From JACCTI01 sp051005695 (lineage in GTDB: Bacteria > Verrucomicrobiota > Verrucomicrobiia > Chthoniobacterales > UBA10450), in contig JBPCJC010000095.1 in assembly GCA_051005695.1 (NCBI GenBank), forward strand, positions 1-14,897: DNA of 14,897 nucleotides, given 5' to 3'. The notes beneath the pieces were generated by a model, which worked only from the letters and a program-made list of their open reading frames with translations, did no database searches and was not told the origin of the DNA. The position numbers and the translations under genes are program-made. Position 1 is the first letter of the stretch. Every line of letters starts with the position of its first letter. This document shows, one piece after another, positions 1 to 7,018 of this stretch.

Positions 1-168
1 GCGATCGATCACGCATCTGGACAATACTATGTCGGTGGGTCGCACGATAGCTTTCCATCTTATCAACTTACGGCAAATGGGAGGACGCTCTACGATTTTG
101 CAGAGAGGTCATATTTTGGCCTAGCTCCGCCAGAAGATGTACGGCCGCAGGCAAATGGCCCTTGGTAG
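1..168 (+). CDS. C-terminal end of an RHS/polymorphic-toxin-like protein (5' end outside window)
   Basis: An open frame enters at base 1 and ends at TAG 166-168, giving the last 55 residues of a protein. The text includes HASGQYYVGGSHDSFPSYQL followed by NGRTLYDF. A G-x-HD-x-FP-x-Y pattern followed by a short 'NGR.lYd' strand recalls the variable C-terminal domains found at the end of some RHS-repeat proteins. That resemblance is from memory and is weak. The better support is context: an unmistakable RHS core fragment lies 640 bp downstream (808-1077) on the same strand. The frame has lower GC than the housekeeping genes further right, as expected of a horizontally acquired tip. It could instead be the end of an unrelated secreted protein. 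No function is assigned. Confidence 0.5.
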   Translation, partial: AIDHASGQYYVGGSHDSFPSYQLTANGRTLYDFAERSYFGLAPPEDVRPQANGPW

Positions 169-247
169 GAATGATGGACCGTTTTCCAAGCATGTGGCAC
201 CATAAGTGGGTGATCGATCTTGTATCCTTGCAACCACCTCCCGCGTC

Positions 248-796
248 ATGAGAAGCGTTTGCTTTTTGCTCGCCGCCGTGCAGCTAGGATGCGACCCTGG
301 TCCGGCTCTAAAAGTGACAACGGATCCTCCAGCGCTCGCTTGTCCGGTACCCCAGATTAGCACCGACCAATGGCAAACGATTATGATAAAGGAATGGTTC
401 GTTCGTCTCCAGCTTCCGCGCAATTATGCCAGAAATCTCGAGGCCGAGGATGCTGTCGGCTCGAGGAGAGCGTTTCGCACTCGGCGATTTGAGACTGTCG
501 AAATCACGATGGAAACGGGGCAGCTGATTATCTCGGAGCGGGTTTTCGATTTTGGCCAGCCAGACTATGGGCTGAGCACATGCAGGGAAACCATCAGCGG
601 GCGTGAAGCGATCCTCCAGAGTTATCGCGGTGGTGGCGCGATTTCTTACCAGGGAAAATCTTTCATCACCTACCGCGCCGAGGCCGTTTACGAAGTCTCG
701 CCAGGACGTATTCTTAGAATCCTAGCGAACACCGCTGACCGAAGATCACAGGAGGAGATGCTAGCAGCATTTCGAACCGTCCAGTTCACAAACTAA
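248..796 (+). CDS. small putative lipoprotein/secreted protein, possible immunity partner of the RHS tip
   Basis: The frame is open from a GTG at 206, but I prefer ATG 248 because it places a short hydrophobic leader (MRSVCFLLAAVQLGC) at the N-terminus. That gives 182 aa. Cys15 could be a lipidated cysteine, although the preceding Q-L-G is an imperfect lipobox. The mature part begins with a Pro-rich stretch, then alternates short beta-rich segments, and ends with '..EEMLAAFRTVQFTN'. This ending is the kind seen in PsbP/Mog1-like small secreted domains (weak resemblance). I do not recognise the family. It sits directly downstream of the RHS-like tail and upstream of an RHS core remnant. That is where immunity genes of RHS toxins are commonly found, so an immunity role is possible but only inferred. 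No Shine-Dalgarno is seen. Confidence 0.55.
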   Translation: MRSVCFLLAAVQLGCDPGPALKVTTDPPALACPVPQISTDQWQTIMIKEWFVRLQLPRNYARNLEAEDAVGSRRAFRTRRFETVEITMETGQLIISERVFDFGQPDYGLSTCRETISGREAILQSYRGGGAISYQGKSFITYRAEAVYEVSPGRILRILANTADRRSQEEMLAAFRTVQFTN

Positions 797-807
797 ATAA
801 CGAGTGA

Positions 808-1077
808 GGAGGGATAAGGCGTCAGCTTCATAATTTCGCTCTCTCCTCTGCGCCCGGAACCGTGACCAACTACAAACTGGACGCGCTCAACCGCACTGGC
901 AGCAATGGGCTGAACGACAACGGCGTGCTCACCAGTTTCACAGCCAACGCCATGAACCAGTATGGCGACATCGTGGGCCAGGGAGTGAGCTACGACGGTA
1001 ACTTTAACCTGACGGCGGACAGCGCCGGGAGTGGCTGGAGCTACGTCTTCAATGCGGCGAAACGATTCGTCCGTTAA
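808..1077 (+). pseudogene. truncated RHS/YD-repeat core fragment
   Basis: After an in-frame TGA at 805-807 the frame reads through to TAA at 1075-1077 and encodes typical RHS/YD-repeat text: 'TNYKLDALNRTGSNG', then 'FTANAMNQYGDIVGQGVSYD', then 'GNFNLT' and 'GWSYVFNAAKRFVR'. RHS proteins repeat 'Y.YDa.nRl...' and 'n.lNqY....g...YD.nGNlt' in this order. RHS-like sequence ('LSSAPGTVTNYKLD') continues upstream of the only plausible start (GTG 862), so the piece has no proper beginning. It stops abruptly where a functional RHS would continue with many more repeats. It is best read as a relic of a larger rhs gene, left by recombination or deletion just before murJ. A short expressed peptide from GTG 862 (71 aa) cannot be excluded. 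Confidence 0.65.
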
Positions 1078-1123
1078 TTTTTCCTTTGGCAAAGTCGCGG
1101 CCCGGCTCTCCATTCCTCGCCGA

Positions 1124-2716
1124 ATGGCGACCACCGGAAATAAACGAGTAAGCGCGCGCGCGACGGGGGTCGTGGGCGTGGCGATTCTTTGCAGTCGGGT
1201 GCTCGGGTTGGTGCGGGAGATGGTGATTGCGTCGCTTTTTGGCGCGAGCCGAAATCTGGATGCGTTTCTGACTGCGTTCCGCGCGCCGAATATGTTGCGC
1301 GATTTGTTTGCCGAGGGCGCGCTGTCGACGGCTTTCGTGACCACGTTTTCGAAGAAGATCACGACCGAGGGCGATCAATCCGCCTGGGCGCTGGCGAACA
1401 AGGTGGCGACGCTGACGACGGTGTTCATGAGCGCGACCACGCTGGTCGGGATTGTCTTCGCGCCTTGGCTGGTGGGGATTCTGGCGCCGGGATTCGATCC
1501 GGCGAAGATGGAACTAACCATCCTGCTCACGCGAGTGATGTTCCCGTTCATCCTCATGGTCTCGTTAGCCGCGCTGGCCATGGGAATGCTGAACGCGAAG
1601 GATGTCTTCGGGGTGCCGGCGATGGCGTCGAGCTTTTTCAATCTCGGATCGATCATCGGTGGGGTGGTTTTTGCCTGGTGGCTGGATCCGCATTTCGGGC
1701 CGCGTGCGCTGGTTGGGCTCTCGTTAGGCACTTTGCTCGGCGGTTTTCTCCAGCTGGTGGTGCAGGTGCCGTCGCTGATGAAGGTCGGCTTCGTTTTGCG
1801 GACGGATTTTCATTGGCGCGATGAAGGGGTGAAGAAGGTCCTGCAACTAATGGGGCCGGCGGTGATCGCGGCCAGCGCGGTGCAGGTGAATGTGCTGATC
1901 AACAGCATCTTCGCGTCCTATCTGCAGGATGGCGCGGTCAGTTGGTTGAACGTGGCTTTTCGGCTGATGCAGTTGCCGCTCGGCATCTTCGGCGTGGCGG
2001 TGGCCACGGTGACGTTGCCGCTGATTTCGCGCAGCGCGGCGGCGGGCAACAAGGAGGAATTCGCGGGCGCCCTTGCGCATGCGTTGCGCCTGGTGATGTT
2101 GCTGACGATTCCGTCGGCGATCGGGCTGATCATTCTGGCGGAGCCGATCATCGGCCTGATTTATCAACACGGACGTTTCACTTTCGCGTCGACTTTGCAG
2201 ACGGCGGCGGCGCTCCGTTTTTATGCGATCGGGCTGGTCGGTTATGCCTCGGTGAAAGTGCTCGCGCCGGCCTTTTACGCGCTCGATCGGCGCAATCTGC
2301 CGATGTTGGTAAGCATTCTTTCGATCGCGCTCAACTTCTGCCTGAACTGGCTGCTGACTTTCCATTTCGGGCTTGGTCACAAAGGTCTCGCGCTTTCCAC
2401 CAGCTGCATCGCGGTGGTTAATTTTCTGCTCCTCTATGTGATGATGCGGCTTTATGCGGGGCCGCTGGAGACCGGGACGTTGCTGCGGACTTTTGCGAAA
2501 TTGCTCGTCGCGGGCGCGTGTCTCGGCGCGGTCTGCTGGCTGGGCCGGCAGTTCTTTTTCGCGCACGGCATTCCGCGCTCGGAATGGCAACGGCTCGTCG
2601 GTGTGCTGACGACGGTGATCGCCGGCGGCGCGGTTTTTTTCGGCGCGGCGTATGCGCTGCGGGTGGCGGAGTTGCACGATCTCGTTGCAGTCGTTAGGCG
2701 GAAGCTCGGGCGGTGA
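1124..2716 (+). CDS. murJ: lipid II flippase MurJ (MviN family)
   Basis: A polytopic inner-membrane protein of the MOP/MviN family that flips undecaprenyl-linked lipid II across the membrane for peptidoglycan synthesis. The frame is open from 1031, but the family's N-terminus (a short basic stretch, then the first helix) fits ATG 1124. That gives 530 aa, close to the usual 510-550. Visible signatures are the first-helix block 'SRVLGLVRE' (Arg25, Arg31), Asp46 and the 'AFRAPNMLRDLFAEGALS' block (Arg53, Arg59, residues 51-68). These charged residues line the substrate cavity in characterised MurJ proteins. Roughly 14 hydrophobic segments follow to the C-terminus, consistent with the fold. It starts 46 bp after the RHS remnant. 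The stop codon is followed by an inverted-repeat element that separates it from a convergent gene. Two copies of TCGTTAGGC lie inside it (1721, 2691). Confidence 0.95.
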   Translation: MATTGNKRVSARATGVVGVAILCSRVLGLVREMVIASLFGASRNLDAFLTAFRAPNMLRDLFAEGALSTAFVTTFSKKITTEGDQSAWALANKVATLTTVFMSATTLVGIVFAPWLVGILAPGFDPAKMELTILLTRVMFPFILMVSLAALAMGMLNAKDVFGVPAMASSFFNLGSIIGGVVFAWWLDPHFGPRALVGLSLGTLLGGFLQLVVQVPSLMKVGFVLRTDFHWRDEGVKKVLQLMGPAVIAASAVQVNVLINSIFASYLQDGAVSWLNVAFRLMQLPLGIFGVAVATVTLPLISRSAAAGNKEEFAGALAHALRLVMLLTIPSAIGLIILAEPIIGLIYQHGRFTFASTLQTAAALRFYAIGLVGYASVKVLAPAFYALDRRNLPMLVSILSIALNFCLNWLLTFHFGLGHKGLALSTSCIAVVNFLLLYVMMRLYAGPLETGTLLRTFAKLLVAGACLGAVCWLGRQFFFAHGIPRSEWQRLVGVLTTVIAGGAVFFGAAYALRVAELHDLVAVVRRKLGR

Positions 2717-2744
2717 TCACATCCGATCGCAGATTGTCCCCGCG

Positions 2745-2867
2745 TGTCATCCTGAGCCGCGCAGACGGCGAAGGATCTCGCAGAGGGTGCTCGGTGTAGG
2801 CTGGCCTTGTGCAAACCAAGGGCCCTGTGCGAGGTCCTTCGGCGCGCTTCGCCGCCTCAGGATGACA
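2745..2867. repeat. 123-bp imperfect inverted-repeat element (MITE/REP-like)
   Basis: The ends are a perfect 12-bp inverted repeat, TGTCATCCTGAG at 2745-2756 and its complement at 2856-2867. Pairing continues imperfectly inwards over about 45 nt per arm, with CGAAGGATCTCGCA on the left matching CGAAGGACCTCGCA on the right arm's complement. About 30 nt of loop separates the arms. It fills most of the space between the convergent murJ and PLP-enzyme genes, so its hairpin might also act as a bidirectional transcription barrier, though no T-tract is seen. From memory, dispersed repeats opening with TGTCATCCTGAG and containing GAAGGATCT occur in intergenic regions of several bacterial phyla. No transposase is encoded within it. 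Confidence 0.75.
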
Positions 2868-2897
2868 AGTGTGTTGGAGGGAAACTTGGGATCGGAG

Positions 2898-4013
2898 TTA
2901 GCCAAGCGCCTGTGCGAGGTCTTCGATCAGGTCGTCCGCGTGCTCCAGGCCGATCGATGCGCGCAAGAGTCCTTGCGGTGTCTCCGGGCTCTCGCCGGTA
3001 ACGGACGCGCGATGTTCGATCAAACTCTCGACACCGCCCAGACTGGTCGCGCGGATGAAGATGCGCGTCTTCGCCGCGGCTGCCATCGCGGCGTCACGAC
3101 CGCCGGCGACTTCGAACGAGAGCATGCCGCTGAATGCGCTCATTTGCCGCGCGGCAATTTCGTGTCCCGGATGATTCGTTAGGCCGGGATAGTTGACCCG
3201 TTCGACGCGCGGATGACCGGCGAGAAATTGCGCCACCTGAAGCGCGTTCTCGGAGTGCGCGCGCATCCGCCAGGGAAGCGTGCGCAGGCCGCGCAAAGTC
3301 AGCCAGCAATCGAAAGGCGAGGGGACGCCGCCGCCGATCGTTTGGTTGGTTCGGATGCGCTGGAAGAATTCGTCGTCCGTGCGCGCGACGACCACGCCGC
3401 CGGTGACGTCGCAATGTCCGGCAATGTATTTCGTGGTCGAATGCATGACCAAATCGAGGCCGAGACCGAGCGGGTTTTGCACGATTGGCGCCCAAGTGTT
3501 GTCGCAAACGCAGAGCGCGCCTGCCGTATGAGCGATCTGCGCGATCTCCGCGAGGTCGGTGATTTTCAACTGCGGATTCGAGGGCGTCTCAGTCCAAATT
3601 AATTTGGTCTGCGGACGAATCGCGGCTTCGACCGCGCGCGGACCCGTCATCTCGACGAAGCTCGCTTCCAATCCCCAGGGCACAATCAGCTCGCGGATTA
3701 GTCTTGTTAGGCCATGATAAGCTTCCGCGGGCGCGATCAGGTGATCGCCCGGCTGGAGCGCATGACAAATCGCCGCGCTCGCGGCCAGGCCCGAGCCGAA
3801 TGCGGCCGCGACCGCGCCGCCTTCAAGCGCCGCCATCGCTTCTTCCAGCGCGTGTCGGTTTGGATTATCGCTTCGCGAATAAACGAAGCCGCTCGGATAG
3901 CTGCCGTCCTCCGCGCGCTCGAAAGTGGTCGAGAGCTGAATCGGCGCGGAAACCGCGCGGCTGGATTCATCCACCCGATGGCCCGCGTGAACCGCTAATG
4001 TTTCGATGCGCAT
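2898..4013 (-). CDS. Cys/Met-metabolism PLP-dependent enzyme (cystathionine gamma-synthase/lyase-like)
   Basis: A 371-aa fold-type I PLP enzyme of the trans-sulfuration family, close to the usual 380-400 aa, starting at ATG 4011-4013. Visible family signatures are the N-terminal 'TLAVHAGHRVDE', the 'YSRSDNPNR' block (residues 45-53), 'FGSGLAA' (72-78), 'ETPSNPQLKITDL' with 'VCDNTWA' (about 142-175), and 'HSTTKYIAGHCDVTGG' (191-206), where Lys195 is the expected Schiff-base lysine. The C-terminal 'SLGGVESLIEH' (324-334) and 'RASIGLEHADDLIEDL' are also present. Members catalyse gamma-synthase, gamma-lyase or beta-lyase reactions on cystathionine, homocysteine or O-acylhomoserine. Sequence reading alone does not separate these, so no symbol is given. 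One local oddity is an Arg after 'LIEH' where Pro is frequent. It lies 33 bp downstream of the secreted-protein gene on the same strand and is probably cotranscribed. Confidence 0.9.
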   Translation of the reverse strand: MRIETLAVHAGHRVDESSRAVSAPIQLSTTFERAEDGSYPSGFVYSRSDNPNRHALEEAMAALEGGAVAAAFGSGLAASAAICHALQPGDHLIAPAEAYHGLTRLIRELIVPWGLEASFVEMTGPRAVEAAIRPQTKLIWTETPSNPQLKITDLAEIAQIAHTAGALCVCDNTWAPIVQNPLGLGLDLVMHSTTKYIAGHCDVTGGVVVARTDDEFFQRIRTNQTIGGGVPSPFDCWLTLRGLRTLPWRMRAHSENALQVAQFLAGHPRVERVNYPGLTNHPGHEIAARQMSAFSGMLSFEVAGGRDAAMAAAAKTRIFIRATSLGGVESLIEHRASVTGESPETPQGLLRASIGLEHADDLIEDLAQALG

Positions 4014-4046
4014 TGTTCCCGATTTGTCCGCGAAACTGCGCAGAGT

Positions 4047-5063
4047 TCAATCCCTGATCGTGACTTTGGCGGTATCGAGCAGTTTGTCGTCGAGGTAAAG
4101 TTCGACCCGATATTTGCCGGCAGCCCAGCCATCTTTCGGACGAGCAAGGGTAAACTGCGCGCCGTACTTGGGATCGGTCACGGTGGTTTCATTTTGGTCG
4201 ATGATGAAATTTTCCGGCGCGATTTCGCCGACGTTATCAACCACCCAGGCGACACGAACGTGACTGCCGACGGGAAGGTTTTCGCCGGTCCAGCGGACGA
4301 AAATGTTCGGCGCGTTGGTGCGGAAGCCGGTGGTGAATTCGCCGTCGTGCTCCTTCGAAGGGATCAGGGTGACCTTGATCGGCGCCGGGGTGGCGGCAGG
4401 AGATAGGGAAGGCGACGAAATCTCGTTAGGCGAAGACGTGGGCGGCGCAGCCGGCCGGGAAAATTTTGTCAACACCGTGGTCGCGCGATTGAGGAGCCGG
4501 CCGGTTGGGCCACGGGTGGTGGTAATTTCTTTGACCAGGCCGATGCGTGGCGAAAACCAGCGCTGAATTTTCACCGAGATCGGCCACGGCTCCTCCGCTT
4601 CGCAAAGGAAAGCGTGGAATTTTCCCGCGGGCACGACGATGTCGTCCTCGACGTTCACGGTGAAGCGCAGATGCATTTCCGTCCCGTCGATTTCCTCATC
4701 GCGTTCCCAGTGGGCGCCGAATTTTAGATCGGCGGGAAACCATTCACGCGGCGGTTGGAAATTCGTCGTCTTGCCGCCGGGAAGAATTCGTCGAAGACCA
4801 TAAACTCCGCGCTCGTCGACGCTGATGAGCTCGGTCTTCTGCAAGACATTGCCGGCGCGCGTTTCCAGCCGGAACGCGGGTTTGCCATCGAGCTGCTCCG
4901 GTCCGGCGAGAGTGACGGAGATGGCGCGCGTTTCTGGCTTGCCACCAGTGATTTTGTATTCCCAATTCGTCCCGGTCGCGGTCGGGAAAATCTCCGCGGC
5001 GTTCGCTCCGCAAGCGAGGCCAAGTGCGATGGTGCCGACCAGGAATTTTTGGAAGCGAGGCAC
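4047..5063 (-). CDS. secreted two-domain protein of unknown function
   Basis: 338 aa starting at GTG 5061-5063. There is no in-frame ATG before residue 130, and the N-terminus is a clear Sec signal peptide (MPRFQKF, then hydrophobic VGTIALGLA, then GANAAE), with cleavage likely after Ala22 or Ala23. Residues about 24-200 form a beta-rich domain with 'WFSPRIGLVKEI' near its end, a phrase recurring in uncharacterised periplasmic proteins. A Pro/Ser/Ala-rich linker spans about 202-229. The C-terminal domain (about 230-338) ends with '..GKYRVELYLDDKLLDTAKVTI', which looks like an Ig-like or beta-sandwich fold. No catalytic motif is apparent. The gene starts only 14 nt after the 3' end of tRNA-Asp and has no Shine-Dalgarno, so it is probably made from a tRNA-mRNA cotranscript. 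It contains TCGTTAGGC at 4423 (antisense). Confidence 0.75.
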   Translation of the reverse strand: MPRFQKFLVGTIALGLACGANAAEIFPTATGTNWEYKITGGKPETRAISVTLAGPEQLDGKPAFRLETRAGNVLQKTELISVDERGVYGLRRILPGGKTTNFQPPREWFPADLKFGAHWERDEEIDGTEMHLRFTVNVEDDIVVPAGKFHAFLCEAEEPWPISVKIQRWFSPRIGLVKEITTTRGPTGRLLNRATTVLTKFSRPAAPPTSSPNEISSPSLSPAATPAPIKVTLIPSKEHDGEFTTGFRTNAPNIFVRWTGENLPVGSHVRVAWVVDNVGEIAPENFIIDQNETTVTDPKYGAQFTLARPKDGWAAGKYRVELYLDDKLLDTAKVTIRD

Positions 5064-5077
5064 GAGAAAAACAAAAC

Positions 5078-5151
5078 CGGAGTCTACGGGGCTCGAACCC
5101 GCAACCTCCGCCGTGACAGGGCGGCGCTCTAACCAATTGAGCTAAGACTCC
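5078..5151 (-). tRNA. tRNA-Asp (anticodon GUC)
   Basis: On the minus strand the sequence folds into a complete cloverleaf. The acceptor stem GGAGTCT pairs with AGACTCC. The D-stem is GCTC/GAGC with loop AATTGGTTA. The anticodon stem CCGCC/GGCGG encloses loop CTGTCAC, so the anticodon is GTC. A 5-nt variable region AGGTT follows, then a T-arm GCGGG/CCCGT with loop TTCGAAC (one G-U pair). The discriminator base is G. The 3' CCA is not encoded, so it must be added by tRNA nucleotidyltransferase. It is the first gene of a minus-strand unit with the secreted protein and the PLP enzyme. Confidence 0.97.
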
Positions 5152-5168
5152 TCGCGGAAAAGCGTGAC

Positions 5169-5197
5169 ACCGTAGGTCGCGGGTTACGGCGCATCAA
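5169..5197 (-). promoter_or_regulatory. candidate sigma70-type promoter for tRNA-Asp
   Basis: Read on the minus strand, TTGATG (5197-5192) is followed after exactly 17 nt by TACGGT (5174-5169). This would start transcription about 10 nt before the tRNA 5' end at 5151. The -35 box is good and the -10 box is weak (3 of 6 matches), so support is mainly spacing and position. Confidence 0.35.
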
Positions 5198-5228
5198 CCT
5201 CTTTTTCCCCGCCGCCGGCTGGGCAAAA

Positions 5229-5257
5229 TTGCGCGATTCATCCGCGAAACGTATACT
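5229..5257 (+). promoter_or_regulatory. candidate sigma70-type promoter for mpa/arc
   Basis: TTGCGC at 5229-5234 and TATACT at 5252-5257 are separated by 17 nt. The -10 matches the consensus at 5 of 6 positions, the -35 at 3 of 6. Initiation would fall near 5264, leaving a leader of about 20 nt before ATG 5284 with a G-run but no well-placed Shine-Dalgarno. The intergenic stretch 5152-5283 divides this gene from the divergent tRNA unit, and I see no gene in it. Confidence 0.5.
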
Positions 5258-5283
5258 CTTCGCGGGGGTTTGATTTTCAGACG

Positions 5284-6975
5284 ATGGACGAAGAGGCGAA
5301 CGAAGACTTGGACAAATACGGCGGCGTTGCCGGGATGCAGAACCTGAGTGTGCTCCAGGCGTTCGACCGGATCGTGGCCTCGATCGAGCCGCGCGAACCA
5401 GTGCGCGCGCAGTTACTGGCGATGCGCGCGGGGATTGCCGACCAGGAGGAAATGATCGGCGATGCGCGGCAGATGATCGAGAAGCTCGAAGAAGTGATCA
5501 AGAAGGTCACGGCGCCGGCGAATCGCATCGGCACTTTTCTCGACAGCCCGTCACGCGACACCGCGCATATCGTCGTCGGCGGGGCGGATTATTTTTGCAA
5601 CGTCGATCCGCGGATCAAATTGCGTGAGCTGAAAAAAGGGACGCGCGTTTTGGTGAATGAAGCTTACGTCGTCGTGGGCGATCTCGGTTTTGAAACGGCG
5701 GGCCCAATCACCAAAATCACCGAGGTCCTGGAGAAGGATCGGTTGCGAGTCGGCGGCGAACACGGAATGCAATCGGCGATTCTTCTGCGCTCGACCGACC
5801 TGGCGAAAGCGACATTGAAGTCGGGCGACGAAGTGCGGGTCGATCCCAGTTACCGGATGGCGCTCGAAGTCCTGCCGCATCCGGAAGCGCGCGATCACTA
5901 TCTCGATGTCGTGCCGGAGTTGCCGTGGGAAAAAGTTGGCGGCCAAGAGGCAGCGCTCCAGGCGATCAAGGACGCGATCGAGTTGCCGCTGCTGCATGAG
6001 GAACTGTTTGCGAAATTCCACCACGCGACGCCGAAAGGCTTTTTGCTTTATGGGCCGCCGGGCTGTGGGAAGACGCTCATCGGCAAGGCGACCGCTTACA
6101 ATTTGACCCGGCAACTGCGCGAGAAAACCGGCGAGGAAATGCGCGAGTATTTCATGCACGTGAAAGGTCCGGAAATCCTGAACATGTGGGTCGGTGAATC
6201 GGAGCGAATGGTGCGCGAGATTTTCGCGACCGCGCGCGAGAAACGCCGCGAAGGTTTTCTGCCGTTTCTTTTCATCGACGAAGCGGAAAGCATTCTCGGG
6301 ACGCGCCGGGCTTCGCGGCATTCCAATATTCTCTCGACGCTGGTGCCGATGTTTTGCTCGGAGATGGATGGGATCGACTCGTTAGGCGAGGTCGTCATCA
6401 TCCTCGCCTCGAATCGCGCGGACCTGATCGATCCGGCGATTTTACGACCGGGCCGGATCGACCGGAAAATCAAAGTGAACCGGCCAAACCGCGTTGGTGC
6501 GCGCGAAATTTATCGCATTTATCTGACGGACAATCTGCCCTACGCGGGCGCGCTTCCGAAGGAAGCCGGGAATATTGGTGAGAACATTGAGCAATTGATC
6601 GAGCGCCTCTTGGAGAAGCAGTTCGCCCGGCGCGAAGAAAACAAATTCCTCGAAATCACTTTGCGCAGTGGGCGCAAAGAAACGCTTTATCGGAGTGATT
6701 TGCTCAGCGGCGCGATCATCGCCTCGATCGTGGAACGCGCGAAAGCGACCGCGATCAAGCGTGCAATCGCCGCGGGCCCGGAAGCGAGCGACGATGGCAT
6801 CAGCGAGGCCGATCTGCTGGCGGCGTTCAACGCGGAGTTTTCCGAGAACGATATTTTTCCGCCGACCGATATCACCGAGGATTGGTTCAAGCTGGTCGAC
6901 TTCGATCCGGAAAACGTGGTCAAGATTTCACCGATTCGTCCGGGCAAAGCGAAGCCCGCGTCTTCGGTTATTTAG
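5284..6975 (+). CDS. mpa: proteasome-associated AAA+ ATPase (Mpa/ARC family)
   Basis: 563-aa hexameric unfoldase of the bacterial proteasome pathway. In characterised systems it captures pupylated proteins through its N-terminal coiled coil and threads them into the 20S core. Visible domains are a predicted coiled coil at about 40-80 ('AMRAGIADQEEMIGDARQMI'), two OB-like segments at about 82-205, and an AAA+ module. The module has Walker A GPPGCGKT (257-264), Walker B FLFIDEAE (328-335), sensor 'ILASNRADLIDPAILRPGRID' around 373-393 with the arginine finger, and pore-loop region 'GPEILNMWVGESE' (295-307). The pore aromatic is Trp rather than the more usual Tyr. The C-terminus is '..PASSVI', not the Gln-Tyr-Leu tail that docks actinobacterial Mpa on the proteasome. 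ATG 5284 follows a candidate promoter. No proteasome subunit gene is nearby, and dop lies 700 bp downstream. TCGTTAGGC is at 6379. Confidence 0.93.
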   Translation: MDEEANEDLDKYGGVAGMQNLSVLQAFDRIVASIEPREPVRAQLLAMRAGIADQEEMIGDARQMIEKLEEVIKKVTAPANRIGTFLDSPSRDTAHIVVGGADYFCNVDPRIKLRELKKGTRVLVNEAYVVVGDLGFETAGPITKITEVLEKDRLRVGGEHGMQSAILLRSTDLAKATLKSGDEVRVDPSYRMALEVLPHPEARDHYLDVVPELPWEKVGGQEAALQAIKDAIELPLLHEELFAKFHHATPKGFLLYGPPGCGKTLIGKATAYNLTRQLREKTGEEMREYFMHVKGPEILNMWVGESERMVREIFATAREKRREGFLPFLFIDEAESILGTRRASRHSNILSTLVPMFCSEMDGIDSLGEVVIILASNRADLIDPAILRPGRIDRKIKVNRPNRVGAREIYRIYLTDNLPYAGALPKEAGNIGENIEQLIERLLEKQFARREENKFLEITLRSGRKETLYRSDLLSGAIIASIVERAKATAIKRAIAAGPEASDDGISEADLLAAFNAEFSENDIFPPTDITEDWFKLVDFDPENVVKISPIRPGKAKPASSVI

Positions 6976-7018
6976 CTGCGCGGAGTTCGCCGGCAGCACT
7001 CGTTAGGCACGACTGCGC

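Noticed and set aside
1031..1123. N-terminal extension of murJ from the upstream start at 1031
   Set aside because: It overlaps the RHS remnant and adds 31 residues with no MurJ character. ATG 1124 directly precedes the conserved first helix.
1847..2677. 276-codon open frame on the minus strand opposite murJ
   Set aside because: Low-complexity Arg/Gln/His-rich translation typical of an antisense shadow; murJ is unmistakable on the plus strand.
6976..7018. Terminator or hidden Pup/UBact gene between mpa and the convergent gene
   Set aside because: Only 43 bp, no hairpin with T-run and no room for a modifier gene; the only notable item is a TCGTTAGGC copy at 7000.
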